Origin: an uncultured Pseudomonadales bacterium
Lineage (GTDB): Bacteria > Pseudomonadota > Gammaproteobacteria > Pseudomonadales > Azotimanducaceae
DNA: 64,000 nt
Reading direction: 5' to 3'
Assembly: GCA_958295875.1 (NCBI GenBank)
Contig: OY282379.1
Span: forward strand, 2,294,001 to 2,358,000
Shown in pieces: positions 8,870 through 17,613 of this stretch. Within the stretch, counting starts at the first letter, position 1. Every line of letters starts with the position of its first letter. A program made the position numbers and the translations under genes. The notes below the pieces were generated by a model, which saw nothing but the letters and a program-made list of their open reading frames with translations, ran no database searches and had not been told where the DNA came from.

Positions 8870-11269
8870 CTACATCTCGTAGCCCACTTCAAGGCCCAGC
8901 TGCCGCGGCGGGAACCAGTAGAAGATCGCCAACGCGCTGCTGCGGCCGCGCAGGGTCTCGTCGTTGGCGAGATTGGTGCCGTAGGCGGCGATGCGCCACT
9001 TGCCATCGCCGCTCAACAGGGTGACGCGGGCGTTGGTCTTCTCGTAACTGGGAATCGCCAGCGTGTTCTGGGTGTTGGCGAATTGCTCGGCCACCCATGC
9101 TTGGTCGGCATGCAGCACCATGCTCCAGCCACTCTTCAGTGGAATGGTGTAGTCCAATGCCAAGGAGGCGCTCCACGAGGGCGCGTAGATGAGCTCATTG
9201 CCTTTCGGGCTCTGGTCTGAATGCAGCGGCCCCTTGGAGACTTCCGTGTCCACCGTATCGCCGGTGAAGCGAGCGCTGAACCGCTCTGTGATGCGCGCGG
9301 CCACCTCAACCTCGAAGCCTTGGATCTTGGCGCCACCGCTGTTGCTGTTGTAGGTGTTCGTGCCCGCGCTCAGCGCTCGCAGCGCCGGCTCGTCTTCAAC
9401 CAAGATCATGTCGTTCCAATCCAGGTAGTAAGCCGAGGCAAGCAGTTGCACGCGGCTGTCCCAGAGCGTGGTCTTGAGGCCAATCTCGTAGCTCTGCACG
9501 TCGTCCCCATCGAAAAAGCGACGCGACAGGGCCAGCCGTTGCGCTTCGCGGATGATCTCGACGCGTTCGGACGCCCCAGCACTGATGGCGTCTTGGATCA
9601 GGAACTCATACTGACGGACGTTGAACTCCATGTGGTTGTTGACGTTGCCCGGGCGGAAGCCGGTGGCGTAGTTGAAGTACACCAGCCAATCCTCCATCGG
9701 CCGCCAAGACAACACGAACTTGGGCGACACGGGCGTATCGTCGGTGCCGGAGTCTGTGTTGGAAAAGTACTGCTCCATGCTGGATACCCGCAGGCCGAAC
9801 GTCGCCTCCACCGTGTCCGTGATGTCGTAGGTGAGTTCGCCGAATGCGGCGTATTCCTCAAGCAAGTCTGTATGCGTGTTGGCGGGCACCATCAGCAGGG
9901 TGTCGAACCGCTCGCCGAACGCCTCGCGTCCCGGGAAGTAATTGCCTCGCTGTTGGGCTTGGCTGTGGTCTTCGCTGTCTTTCCAGAACAGCCCCGCCGT
10001 CCACCGCAAGCGCTTGTCGCCCGGCGAGACCAAGCGGAACTCCTGCACCCAGCGTTCGCTGTAAGACCGTCCGAAGCCCACCATCGCGCGCAGGTTCATG
10101 CCGTCGGGCGTGACGAGGCCTGGGTTCCCGAGGTTCAGGAAGCCGGGGAACCCAGGGCAGAAGCCTAAGGCGACTTCAGGTACGCAGCCGGGGTGGTCCG
10201 CGGCCAAGGTGGAGCCGCCATACACGAAATCCAACAACCACACGCCTTGGTAGCCCGCCTCGGTGTTCGATGAGATGCGGCGGTCTGTGAAGGACGTCAT
10301 GGATTCGAAACTGGCCCACGGGAAGTCCACTTCCAAAACGAAGCTGTAGATGTCGATCTGGTCGGCGGACTCGGGGCCCAAGCCGGGGATGCTCGGCGCG
10401 GAGTTCTCGTAGGCGCGCACGGTTTGGACGCCGCCTTCGTTCTCTTGGTTGCTCTGGTAGACGGTGGCGGCCATCGCATAGCGCTCGCCCTCGTAGCGCA
10501 GCGCAGCGCGGTAGCCGGAGCGGATGGCTGGGTTGTAGTCCGCCTTCGCCACGTCGCCCAAGGGGCCTAGGGAGTCGATGTAGCCGGCGGTCTCTGCATC
10601 CCAACCGGTGAGCCGCAGCGCCAAGCCATCCGTGATCGGAAAGTTGACCATGCCATCCAGCCGCTTGGAGTAGTCATCAGACTCGCCCATGTTGGAGAAG
10701 CTCACGTTGAAGGCGGCGTCGAAAGCCGTGGGATCCGGCTGGTTGTACAGGTAGCGGATGGTGCCGCCTTGGGAACCTTCGCCGAACAGCGTGCCCTGCG
10801 GGCCCTTCAGCACCTCGACGCGGTCTATGTCGAACATCGTGCCGCTCACTTGGTTGTCTGGGCCGAGGGCGGCGGTGACGGGCGTGCCGTCCAAGTAGAC
10901 GCCGATGGTGGCGCCGGTCAGGAAGTAGCCGGTGGCGCCCGTTTGGGACGACACCCCACGCACCGTGTAGCGATTCTCGCCGTCGAGGCCGCCGGACATG
11001 CTCAAGCCAGGCACCATGGTGTAGACGTCCTCCATGCTTTGGGCGCCCAAGTCCTCCACCAAATCGTCGGTGACGGCGCTGATCGCTAGAGGCGTATCCA
11101 TCAGCCTGGTCTCGCGGTAAGTGGCCGTGACGATCACTTCCTCGATGACGGGAGCCGCGTTTTCATCGGTTGACTCGGCGCCCGCGAACGGGCTCGCCAA
11201 GAAGAGCGCGGCGGCGCAAACCGGCAACGACAGGCGCCCCATGTACGGCGCGACAGGCTGTTTCATCAT
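8870..11269 (-). CDS. TonB-dependent outer-membrane receptor
   Basis: A 799-residue receptor with a signal peptide ending near 'SPFAGA', a TonB box-like 'EEVIVTATYR', and a plug domain with the usual 'MEDVYTMVPGL', 'YTVRGVSSQ' and 'IDRVEVLKGPQGTLFG' motifs. A 22-strand barrel region follows, with repeated aromatic-ended strands such as 'FNYATGFRPGNVNNH'. The length is normal for the family. These receptors import iron complexes, cobalamin or oligomeric nutrients using the proton-motive force through TonB-ExbBD. Neighbouring genes are hydrolases and oxidoreductases rather than siderophore genes, so a carbon-source ligand is plausible but unproven. A consensus -35 hexamer lies upstream. Confidence 0.93.
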   Translation of the reverse strand: MMKQPVAPYMGRLSLPVCAAALFLASPFAGAESTDENAAPVIEEVIVTATYRETRLMDTPLAISAVTDDLVEDLGAQSMEDVYTMVPGLSMSGGLDGENRYTVRGVSSQTGATGYFLTGATIGVYLDGTPVTAALGPDNQVSGTMFDIDRVEVLKGPQGTLFGEGSQGGTIRYLYNQPDPTAFDAAFNVSFSNMGESDDYSKRLDGMVNFPITDGLALRLTGWDAETAGYIDSLGPLGDVAKADYNPAIRSGYRAALRYEGERYAMAATVYQSNQENEGGVQTVRAYENSAPSIPGLGPESADQIDIYSFVLEVDFPWASFESMTSFTDRRISSNTEAGYQGVWLLDFVYGGSTLAADHPGCVPEVALGFCPGFPGFLNLGNPGLVTPDGMNLRAMVGFGRSYSERWVQEFRLVSPGDKRLRWTAGLFWKDSEDHSQAQQRGNYFPGREAFGERFDTLLMVPANTHTDLLEEYAAFGELTYDITDTVEATFGLRVSSMEQYFSNTDSGTDDTPVSPKFVLSWRPMEDWLVYFNYATGFRPGNVNNHMEFNVRQYEFLIQDAISAGASERVEIIREAQRLALSRRFFDGDDVQSYEIGLKTTLWDSRVQLLASAYYLDWNDMILVEDEPALRALSAGTNTYNSNSGGAKIQGFEVEVAARITERFSARFTGDTVDTEVSKGPLHSDQSPKGNELIYAPSWSASLALDYTIPLKSGWSMVLHADQAWVAEQFANTQNTLAIPSYEKTNARVTLLSGDGKWRIAAYGTNLANDETLRGRSSALAIFYWFPPRQLGLEVGYEM

Positions 11270-11305
11270 GACGTTCTCTCTACTTTCTCATTCCCCTGAC
11301 GGCTA

Positions 11306-11334
11306 CCTATGCATGGCGATGGGGAGATTGTCAA
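11306..11334 (-). promoter_or_regulatory. putative sigma70 promoter of the TonB-receptor gene
   Basis: Reading the minus strand, a perfect TTGACA (11329-11334) is followed after 17 bases by CATAGG (11306-11311), a weak -10 match. It lies about 40 bases upstream of the receptor ATG. It is the only consensus-quality -35 I noticed in this gap. Confidence 0.4.
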
Positions 11335-11474
11335 GCATTGCACGGGCGCTGATTGGCGTTGGCGCGGTGCCTTTTGGCAAGGTGGCGTTGCCGTTTTTCG
11401 AGCCGATCCGCGGGTGGTTGCGGTGGCGCAACGGGGCGATGCGGTGGCTGCGCTCGGTGGCTGCGGCGTGCGGC

Positions 11475-12608
11475 CTAGGGCTGCGGCGGTTCCTGAAAAC
11501 GGCTAGGGGAACAGGGCGCGATGGCCGGCTCCGGCGTGCGCCCGGCAATGCAGCCCGCCAGCGCTTTGCCGAGCATCGGCCCGTACAGAATGCCCTTGCG
11601 GCCACCGCCACCGGCCACAAAGGCGGCGTCGGCGCCGGGCAGTGGCCCGACGATGGGCAGGCCGTCCGGCGTCATCGGGCGCAAGCAAGCCGTGTGCTTC
11701 ATTACCGCGGCATCCGCCAGCGTCGGCAGCAGGCGCCGCACCATGCCGACGAGCGCTTCCTGGCCGGCCTGCGACGGGGCCTCGTCGAAGCCAGCGGTCT
11801 CCTCGGTGGCGCCGGCCCACAACAGGCCGTCACGCTTTGTCGTCGCGTAGCTGTCGCCCCAAACAATGGAACATTCGACGGCTGCGCCGGGGGCGGCCAA
11901 ACGGACGATCTCGCCCTTCAAGGGCGTCATCGGCAGCGGGGCACCGAGCCACTGCGCGCCGCTTGCGAGCCACGGCCCCTGCGCCAGCGCAACGGTGCCG
12001 CAAACCACCGCGTCGCCATTGGCGAGGCTCACGCGCAGCCCGCCCGCCCCTTCGCGCGCCACCGCCGTGGCTTCAACGCGGCGCACGGTGGCGTCGGAAG
12101 CCTGCACGAGGGCGTGCGCGAGCCCTGCCGCTTCCACTTCCGACGTGCCGCGGCACAGCATGGCGCCTTGCACCGCTGGTGAGATGCGCGGCTCCACTTC
12201 TCGTGCCTGCGGGGCGTCCAGCCACTCTGCCGAGAAGCCCGAATGTCCGTTGATCCGGCTCGATTCGTCGTTAAGCGCCGCCGTTTCCGCGTCCGAGAAG
12301 GCGAGGTGCAGGTTTGGCCGCGAGCGAAACCCGATGTCGACGCCCGTTTGTGCCGGCAGCGCTTCGGCCAACTCCTGATGCAGCGCAAAGGACCGCAGTG
12401 CGAGGGCCTGGGCCGGGCCCGGAATGCCGGCGCCGGAGAGGGGATAGAGGCCGCCGAAGGCGAACCCGGAAGCGTGGGCGGCGATGTCATCGCGTTCGAC
12501 GATGGTGACGCGCAGGTTGTCCTCGGCAAGGTAGTAGGCCGTCGCAGCGCCGGTGATGCCGCCGCCGACGATGACGATGTCAGCGCTGTCAGTGCTTGCT
12601 TCAGCCAC
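11475..12608 (-). CDS. FAD-dependent oxidoreductase, DAO / glycine oxidase-like family
   Basis: A 377-residue flavoenzyme. The N-terminus is a Rossmann FAD-binding motif, 'IVIVGGGITGAATAYYLA' (G-x-G-x-x-G), with the acidic end of the second strand at VER. The C-terminus has the family's second FAD contact region, 'RPMTPDGLPIVGPLPG'. Members oxidise the C-N bond of amino acids or methylated amines (D-amino acid oxidase, glycine oxidase, sarcosine oxidase). The substrate is not predictable. It follows the nucleoside-hydrolase gene by about 30 bases on the same strand, which suggests a two-gene operon that could handle N-glycosidic or amine compounds together. Confidence 0.85.
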   Translation of the reverse strand: MAEASTDSADIVIVGGGITGAATAYYLAEDNLRVTIVERDDIAAHASGFAFGGLYPLSGAGIPGPAQALALRSFALHQELAEALPAQTGVDIGFRSRPNLHLAFSDAETAALNDESSRINGHSGFSAEWLDAPQAREVEPRISPAVQGAMLCRGTSEVEAAGLAHALVQASDATVRRVEATAVAREGAGGLRVSLANGDAVVCGTVALAQGPWLASGAQWLGAPLPMTPLKGEIVRLAAPGAAVECSIVWGDSYATTKRDGLLWAGATEETAGFDEAPSQAGQEALVGMVRRLLPTLADAAVMKHTACLRPMTPDGLPIVGPLPGADAAFVAGGGGRKGILYGPMLGKALAGCIAGRTPEPAIAPCSPSRFQEPPQP

Positions 12609-12638
12609 CGCTTTGCGCCTTTTGGTTGGTTGCCGGCG

Positions 12639-13547
12639 TCATGCGAGCAGCGCCTCAAGCACCACATCCGTCGCCCGCTCGGCGTCGATGCGGTAGGCCA
12701 CGTTGACGTTCGGCGCGTCACGGCGGCGCGACGTGCGCTCGTCCGTGACGGTCATGCCGCGCGTCAAATCGCCGCGCAGCTCCACGCTGACGGCGCGGGA
12801 GGCTGTCTCCATCAGATGCGGGTGGGTGAGCGCGAGCACCGCGCAAGGGTCGTGCAGCGGAGCGTCGTCACGGCCAGCCAGTTGCCGCAGGCGCTCATGG
12901 AGGGATGCCAAGATGTCCGCGGCGAAACTGGCAACGGCGGTTCCGCGGGCGCTGAGCCGCTGCGTGGTCGCGCCGTCCGTGCAGAGTTGATGGGTGAGGT
13001 TGAGGCCGCACTGGATGATGTTCGCGCCGCACCCGAACACCCGCGCCGCGGCCTCTGGGTCTGCCCAGATGTTGAACTCGGCCACCCGCGTGACGTTGCC
13101 GAAAGAGGTGCTGCCGCCCATCAGCGAGATGCCGGCCACGCGCTGCGGCCAAGACGGGTCGCGCTCGATGGCGAGGGCCAGATTGGTGAGCGGCCCGAGC
13201 GCCACCACCCAAGTGTCTGCGTCCGCGAGCGCGATGAGCTGATCCACCGCGTGGCCATCGGCGACGGCGCGGCCATGATCGAAGCGCCGCGCCCCTTCAA
13301 GGCCAGATTCGCCATGCACCGCGGTGGCATGCCGCGCCTCAGCGACCAGCGGCCGGTCTGCCCCCGCATACACCGGCGCATCCGCGCCCAACAGCGCCAT
13401 GACGAGCAGCGCATTCTCGGTGGTCGCCGCAAGCGGCGCGTTGCCAGACACCGTTGTGACTGCGCGCACATCCGCCCAGCGATGCGCCAACATGAGGGCG
13501 ATGGCGTCGTCATGCCCCGGGTCGCAGTCCACGATCATGCGGATCAT
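12639..13547 (-). CDS. inosine-uridine preferring nucleoside hydrolase family protein
   Basis: About 302 residues. The defining calcium-binding signature DCDPGHDDA begins at residue 7; the aspartates ligate the metal that activates water for N-ribosyl hydrolysis. Further family segments include 'LGPLTNLALAI' and 'NIWADPEAA' (ribose pocket), and the length is normal. These enzymes cleave nucleosides to base plus ribose. ATG 13547 places the signature right at the N-terminus, as is usual. The frame extends to 13580, but that would add residues not expected in the family. It is divergent from the metallophosphoesterase gene. Confidence 0.87.
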   Translation of the reverse strand: MIRMIVDCDPGHDDAIALMLAHRWADVRAVTTVSGNAPLAATTENALLVMALLGADAPVYAGADRPLVAEARHATAVHGESGLEGARRFDHGRAVADGHAVDQLIALADADTWVVALGPLTNLALAIERDPSWPQRVAGISLMGGSTSFGNVTRVAEFNIWADPEAAARVFGCGANIIQCGLNLTHQLCTDGATTQRLSARGTAVASFAADILASLHERLRQLAGRDDAPLHDPCAVLALTHPHLMETASRAVSVELRGDLTRGMTVTDERTSRRRDAPNVNVAYRIDAERATDVVLEALLA

Positions 13548-13681
13548 GCGGCGACTATAACCCGAAGCAGCGTGGGTCACCCTTGGGCGGGTCGGGCGTG
13601 CGCCGGGTTCGCTTTGTGACGACGGTTGTTGCAGTCCCTAGTCTAGAATCGCGCCTTCACGCGCCGTCGGATGCCACCCAG

Positions 13682-15634
13682 ATGTTCCTTTCAGTCCGCA
13701 CCCGTTTCGGGCCCATAGCGGTGGGCCTGCCGCTTGCCTTTGGCGCGCTCACCGCCGCTGGCCACGCGGTGGAGCCGTCCGGCTCTGGCGCAGCGTCCAC
13801 GCAAATCGATGCAGCCACGGAAGAAGCCGCAGCGCCGTGGACGAGCCTCGCCCCGAACGATGCGCCGGAGGACTTCCACTTCGTCATCGTCACAGACCGC
13901 ACCGGCGGCGAGCGTCCCGGCGTGTTCCCGGCGGCAATGCCGAAGGTGAACCTGTTGGAGCCGGCGTTCGTTGTGAGCGTTGGCGACCTCATTGAGGGGT
14001 ATACCGAAGATCAGGCGCAGCTAGACCGCGAGTGGGACGAGTTCGCCGGGTTCGTGAACGCCTTGGAAACGCCGTTCTTCCATGTGGCGGGGAATCACGA
14101 CATGAGCAATGCCGTGATGGCCGAAACGTGGCGGGCGCGGTTCGGCCCCTCGTACTACCATTTCGTTTACAAGGATGTGCTCTTCGTCGCGCTCAACTCG
14201 GAACTCTTTGGCATGGTGAGCGACCCGGCCAGCCCAGTGCCGGGGCCGTGGACGCAAGCGGAGCAGCTAGCTTGGCTGGAAGGCGTGTTGGCGGACCACC
14301 CGCAGCCGCGCTGGACGATCATCCTCGTGCATCAGCCGCTGTGGGACTACCGCGACGGCGTGCGCGGCGATTGGCCGCGCGTGGAGGCGATGCTCGGCGA
14401 ACGCGATTACACCGTGTTCGCCGGACACTTCCACCGCTATGTGAAGCATGTGCGCAACAACCGCAAGTACTTCACCCTCGGCACCACCGGCGGCGGCAGC
14501 AGCCTGCGTGGGCCGTTGTTCGGCGAGTTCGACCATGTGGCGTGGGTGACGATGACGGCGGATGGCCCGCGCATCGCCAACCTGCTGTTGGATGGCATCA
14601 CGGATGAGAACGTCGTCACCGCCGAGTCGCGTGAGGTGGTTGAGGCGCTGGCGGGTGGCGTCACTTCCACGGCGCAACTCTTCGACGGCGACGCCTTTGA
14701 GTCTGGCTCCGTCACCTTCGAGATTCGCAATGCCGGCGACGCGCCGCTGGCGGTGACGCCGACCGTGGCGGCGGGCCCGACGCTGCGCCATGTGGGAGAC
14801 ATCGCGCCCCTGACGCTGGCGCCTGGGGAGATGGCGGAGGTGGCGGTGGAGCTCGCGGCCAGCGTCGAGCCGTTGCCGTGGGCTTCCGTGGTGGCGGGGC
14901 GCGTCACTTGGTCGCTCAACACGCGTCTCGGCGAGCGCCCCATCGTCTTCGACATGCATTCCGCGCTGTTGCCGGCCGGGCGCATGATGTTGCCCGCCGG
15001 CGCCGCGCCCACGGTGGATGGAGACCTTGGGGATTGGCCAACCTTGCCGTTCGTGGTACGCCGGCAGGGGGATGTGTTGGCGCCGAGCACCGCGCCAGAG
15101 GACATCTCCTATCGCTTCGCCTTGCGGGAATCCGGCGGCGACATCTACTTCGCGGCGCGGGTGGTGGACGACAGCGTGCCGACGCTGCCGTGGGACACGG
15201 CGCGTTACCAAGACCATGTGCTGCTGAGCGTCGATGCCCGCCCGGCGCTGGAGCGCTCGCGCAATCTGCCCCTTTACGCAGCCATTGAAGCCGGCGACTT
15301 GGCGCGTCTCGCGCTGGACTACATGACCCCCGGCGACCAAGTGGCCGAAGATCGCAGCATCGGGTTTCTGGATGCGTCGCGGGCGGCGGTTGAGTGGCGC
15401 ACCCGGCGCACTGCTACCGGCTACGACGTGGAGGCGAAGGTGTCTGGCGCGTTCCTGGACGCCCAGCACGGCAGCCCATGGCACACCGTGCGCATCGCCG
15501 TGCAGGCGACGGACGTGGATGCCGACGAGCCCGGCCTCACCGCGCTGCACTGGCAGCCGTATCGCCTAGGCGCGGCGCCGGCGGCGGGTTCGGGCACCTT
15601 CGTGCGCGCAGGGGCGGGGGCCGAGGGCGATTGA
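13682..15634 (+). CDS. secreted calcineurin-like metallophosphoesterase with C-terminal CBM9-like domain
   Basis: About 650 residues from the ATG at 13682, which begins directly with a signal peptide (to about AAGHA). The phosphoesterase domain occupies residues about 65-300. It shows 'VTDRTGG' (first metal Asp, without the usual D-x-H histidine), GDLIEG, GNHD (137-140), 'LVHQPLWDYRDG' and GHFH. A beta-sandwich of the CARDB or Ig type follows at about 330-450. The last 180 residues resemble a carbohydrate-binding family 9 domain ('PTVDGDLGDWPTL'). It is therefore probably exported and acts on an extracellular phosphoester. The substrate is unknown. The frame extends upstream to 13583, but only the internal ATG gives a proper signal peptide. 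Confidence 0.82.
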   Translation: MFLSVRTRFGPIAVGLPLAFGALTAAGHAVEPSGSGAASTQIDAATEEAAAPWTSLAPNDAPEDFHFVIVTDRTGGERPGVFPAAMPKVNLLEPAFVVSVGDLIEGYTEDQAQLDREWDEFAGFVNALETPFFHVAGNHDMSNAVMAETWRARFGPSYYHFVYKDVLFVALNSELFGMVSDPASPVPGPWTQAEQLAWLEGVLADHPQPRWTIILVHQPLWDYRDGVRGDWPRVEAMLGERDYTVFAGHFHRYVKHVRNNRKYFTLGTTGGGSSLRGPLFGEFDHVAWVTMTADGPRIANLLLDGITDENVVTAESREVVEALAGGVTSTAQLFDGDAFESGSVTFEIRNAGDAPLAVTPTVAAGPTLRHVGDIAPLTLAPGEMAEVAVELAASVEPLPWASVVAGRVTWSLNTRLGERPIVFDMHSALLPAGRMMLPAGAAPTVDGDLGDWPTLPFVVRRQGDVLAPSTAPEDISYRFALRESGGDIYFAARVVDDSVPTLPWDTARYQDHVLLSVDARPALERSRNLPLYAAIEAGDLARLALDYMTPGDQVAEDRSIGFLDASRAAVEWRTRRTATGYDVEAKVSGAFLDAQHGSPWHTVRIAVQATDVDADEPGLTALHWQPYRLGAAPAAGSGTFVRAGAGAEGD

Positions 15635-15650
15635 TGCGCCGCGGCTAAGG

Positions 15651-16160
15651 CTACGCGTCGTCGTCCGATCTGGCCCAATTCGCGTCCACGACGAGGGTTC
15701 CGGCCAGGAAGTCATGCAGGCACCGACGCCGTTCGCCGAAGATGAACAGGGCATCAGCCAGCGCGATGAGCATCCCCACAATGGGGATTTGGAAGACGAG
15801 CTGCACCAGCGCCACGCGCAGGCCGAAAGAGTTCCACACCGGCACGATGTCTCCCGTTTTGCCGCTGACGATGCGCACGCCAACGGCCCTCTTGCCAACG
15901 GTTTGCCCACGTTGCGCGAGGAAGTAGCCGTTCACGGCGCCGTACGCCACTAGCGCAACCAAGGCGGTTCGCACGGCTGCGCCGGTGCCCCCGGTAGCCA
16001 TTTCGTCGAACCAGCCTAGGCTGAACACTACGACCATGGAGATCGCGCCGACGATCACCCAGTCCAGCATGTAGGCGCCGAGTCGGGCGCCGCGGCCAGC
16101 CAAGGCGTCATCGGGAATCAGGGGTTGCGTAGCGGCGTTGTCGGTCACGGCGTCAGTCAC
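15651..16160 (-). CDS. RDD family integral membrane protein
   Basis: A 169-residue protein with four likely membrane helices. The RDD signatures are present: 'RLGAYMLDWVIVG' (the R and D of the name), 'GQTVGKRAVGVRIV' between helices two and three, and 'RRCLHDFLAGTLVV' near the C-terminus. Members are small inner-membrane proteins, some linked to ion or solute exchange, but most have no known role. It is convergent with the metallophosphoesterase gene, with 16 bases between stops. Confidence 0.85.
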   Translation of the reverse strand: MTDAVTDNAATQPLIPDDALAGRGARLGAYMLDWVIVGAISMVVVFSLGWFDEMATGGTGAAVRTALVALVAYGAVNGYFLAQRGQTVGKRAVGVRIVSGKTGDIVPVWNSFGLRVALVQLVFQIPIVGMLIALADALFIFGERRRCLHDFLAGTLVVDANWARSDDDA

Positions 16161-16360
16161 GTCGGCTCCTTCGATTCAAGAGGATGAGAAAAAGCATATC
16201 AGCCCGTGTGCGGGCGCTGCAGCCCCCTCCCAGCGCCATCGGATTGCACCTAGCCGGCGGCGCTACGGCCCCGGCGTTGGCGGAGTGTGGCCGAAGCGGT
16301 GAGCATCATGCGTAGAATGTGCCTGTCACGCGACCAACTGGAGAGGGAGGATCACGAGCC

Positions 16361-16972
16361 ATGCCCGTGAACGTGGAGTTTCATTTCGATTTCGGCAGCC
16401 CGAACGCATACTTGTCGCACCTCGTCATTCCGGCCATCGAGACGCGCACCGGGGCGGCCTTCAAGTATGTGCCGGTGTTGCTCGGCGGTGTCTTCAAGGC
16501 CACTAACAACGTCTCGCCGATGGTGTCCCTGAACGGCATCAAGAACAAACCGGAATATCAGGGCATCGAAACGGAGCGGTTTGTGCGCCGGCACGGCATC
16601 ACTGAGTACCGCTCCAACCCGCACTTTCCCGTCAACACCCTGCAAATCATGCGCGGCGCGGTGTTCGCGGAGCGGGAGGGTTTCCTGTCGGCCTATGTGG
16701 ACGCCGTGTATCGGCACATGTGGGCAGAGCCGAAGAAAATGGATGACGCCGAGGTCGTCGCCGCGGCGTTGACCGCATCCGACCTGCCGGCGGAGCGGAT
16801 CATGGCCGGCATCCAAGACCCGGAAGTGAAGGCGGGGCTGATCGCCAACACCGAGGCGTCCGTTGCCCGTGGCGTCTTTGGCTCGCCGAGCTTCTTCGTT
16901 GGCGACGAACTCTTCTTCGGCAAAGACAAGCTGCGCGACGTGGAGGACGAGATTGCACGGCAGCAGGGATAG
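16361..16972 (+). CDS. DsbA-fold 2-hydroxychromene-2-carboxylate isomerase-like protein
   Basis: A 203-residue thioredoxin-fold protein of the DsbA/HCCA branch. The N-terminal 'FHFDFGSPNAYL' holds Ser in place of the redox CxxC, as in glutathione-dependent HCCA isomerases. 'GVFGSPSFFVGDELFFGKD' is the conserved C-terminal cis-Pro and substrate region. Family members isomerise aromatic breakdown products such as naphthalene-pathway intermediates using glutathione; the true substrate here is unknown. ATG 16361 has a strong GGAGAGGGAGG ribosome-binding site 10 bases upstream, which decides the start over the longer frame. Confidence 0.85.
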   Translation: MPVNVEFHFDFGSPNAYLSHLVIPAIETRTGAAFKYVPVLLGGVFKATNNVSPMVSLNGIKNKPEYQGIETERFVRRHGITEYRSNPHFPVNTLQIMRGAVFAEREGFLSAYVDAVYRHMWAEPKKMDDAEVVAAALTASDLPAERIMAGIQDPEVKAGLIANTEASVARGVFGSPSFFVGDELFFGKDKLRDVEDEIARQQG

Positions 16973-16974
16973 GT

Positions 16975-16992
16975 GCCGGCGCTTTGGCCGGC
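16975..16992 (+). terminator. weak hairpin after the isomerase gene
   Basis: GCCGGC, a six-base loop, then GCCGGC lies two bases after the isomerase stop. There is no T-run, so intrinsic termination is doubtful; it may only be a 3'-end stabilising stem. Confidence 0.25.
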
Positions 16993-17035
16993 TTGAGGCG
17001 CTGATGTTGCCGCCGTGATCTGCCCGGCCGTGCCG

Positions 17036-17509
17036 ATGGAAGACGCCGCATGTGGTCAGCGCTACCGCTATTGGCTCCACCGAGACGTGGCTGACACTGG
17101 CAAGGCGGGTTTGGTGTTCGTGATGCTGAACCCGTCCACTGCCGATGACGCCAACGACGATCCCACCATCCGACGTTGCATCGCGTTCGCCCAACAGTGG
17201 GGGTACCGGGAGCTCACCGTGGTGAATCTCTTTGCGTTGCGGGCGACCCGTCCCAGAGACTTGCTCCGGCACGGCGAGCAAGCCATCGGCGAGCGCAACG
17301 ACGAAGTATTGCGTTGGGTGACCGGGCATCCCGACACTTCCATGGTCGTGGCCGCATGGGGGAATCACGGCGACCACCTCAAACGCGCCGCGGCGGTGCT
17401 GCCCATCATCGCCCCGGTGAAGGCGCTACGGACCACAAAGCGCGGCTGCCCCGAGCATCCTCTGTATGTGCCTAAATCCGCTCGGCCAAGCCCCTACCAG
17501 AGTGCCTAG
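17036..17509 (+). CDS. DUF1643 domain-containing protein
   Basis: About 157 residues matching DUF1643 almost end to end: 'YRYWLHRD', 'VMLNPSTADDANDDPTIRR', 'VVNLFALRAT' and 'VVAAWGNHG'. The family is widespread, cytoplasmic and of unknown biochemical role, and is often found among accessory genes or on mobile elements. ATG 17036 fits the family N-terminus; a GTG at 17015 would add seven residues. It stands just before the RelE-helicase fusion, about 100 bases away on the same strand, but no functional link is established. Confidence 0.8.
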   Translation: MEDAACGQRYRYWLHRDVADTGKAGLVFVMLNPSTADDANDDPTIRRCIAFAQQWGYRELTVVNLFALRATRPRDLLRHGEQAIGERNDEVLRWVTGHPDTSMVVAAWGNHGDHLKRAAAVLPIIAPVKALRTTKRGCPEHPLYVPKSARPSPYQSA

Positions 17510-17613
17510 CGCCGCCGAGTGGCGGGGTGGCGATGGCCACCGCTCATTGCCGAACCCGTCGCCAAGGCTGGGCTGTTAGGATTCAGAAGTTTTCCTAACG
17601 ACGCGCATCTTGA

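Noticed and set aside
9221..10168. 315-codon plus-strand open frame inside the TonB-receptor gene
   Set aside because: Antisense shadow of a complete receptor with plug and barrel motifs.
14267..15550. 427-codon minus-strand open frame
   Set aside because: Antisense to the metallophosphoesterase gene, Arg/His-rich composition, no domain.
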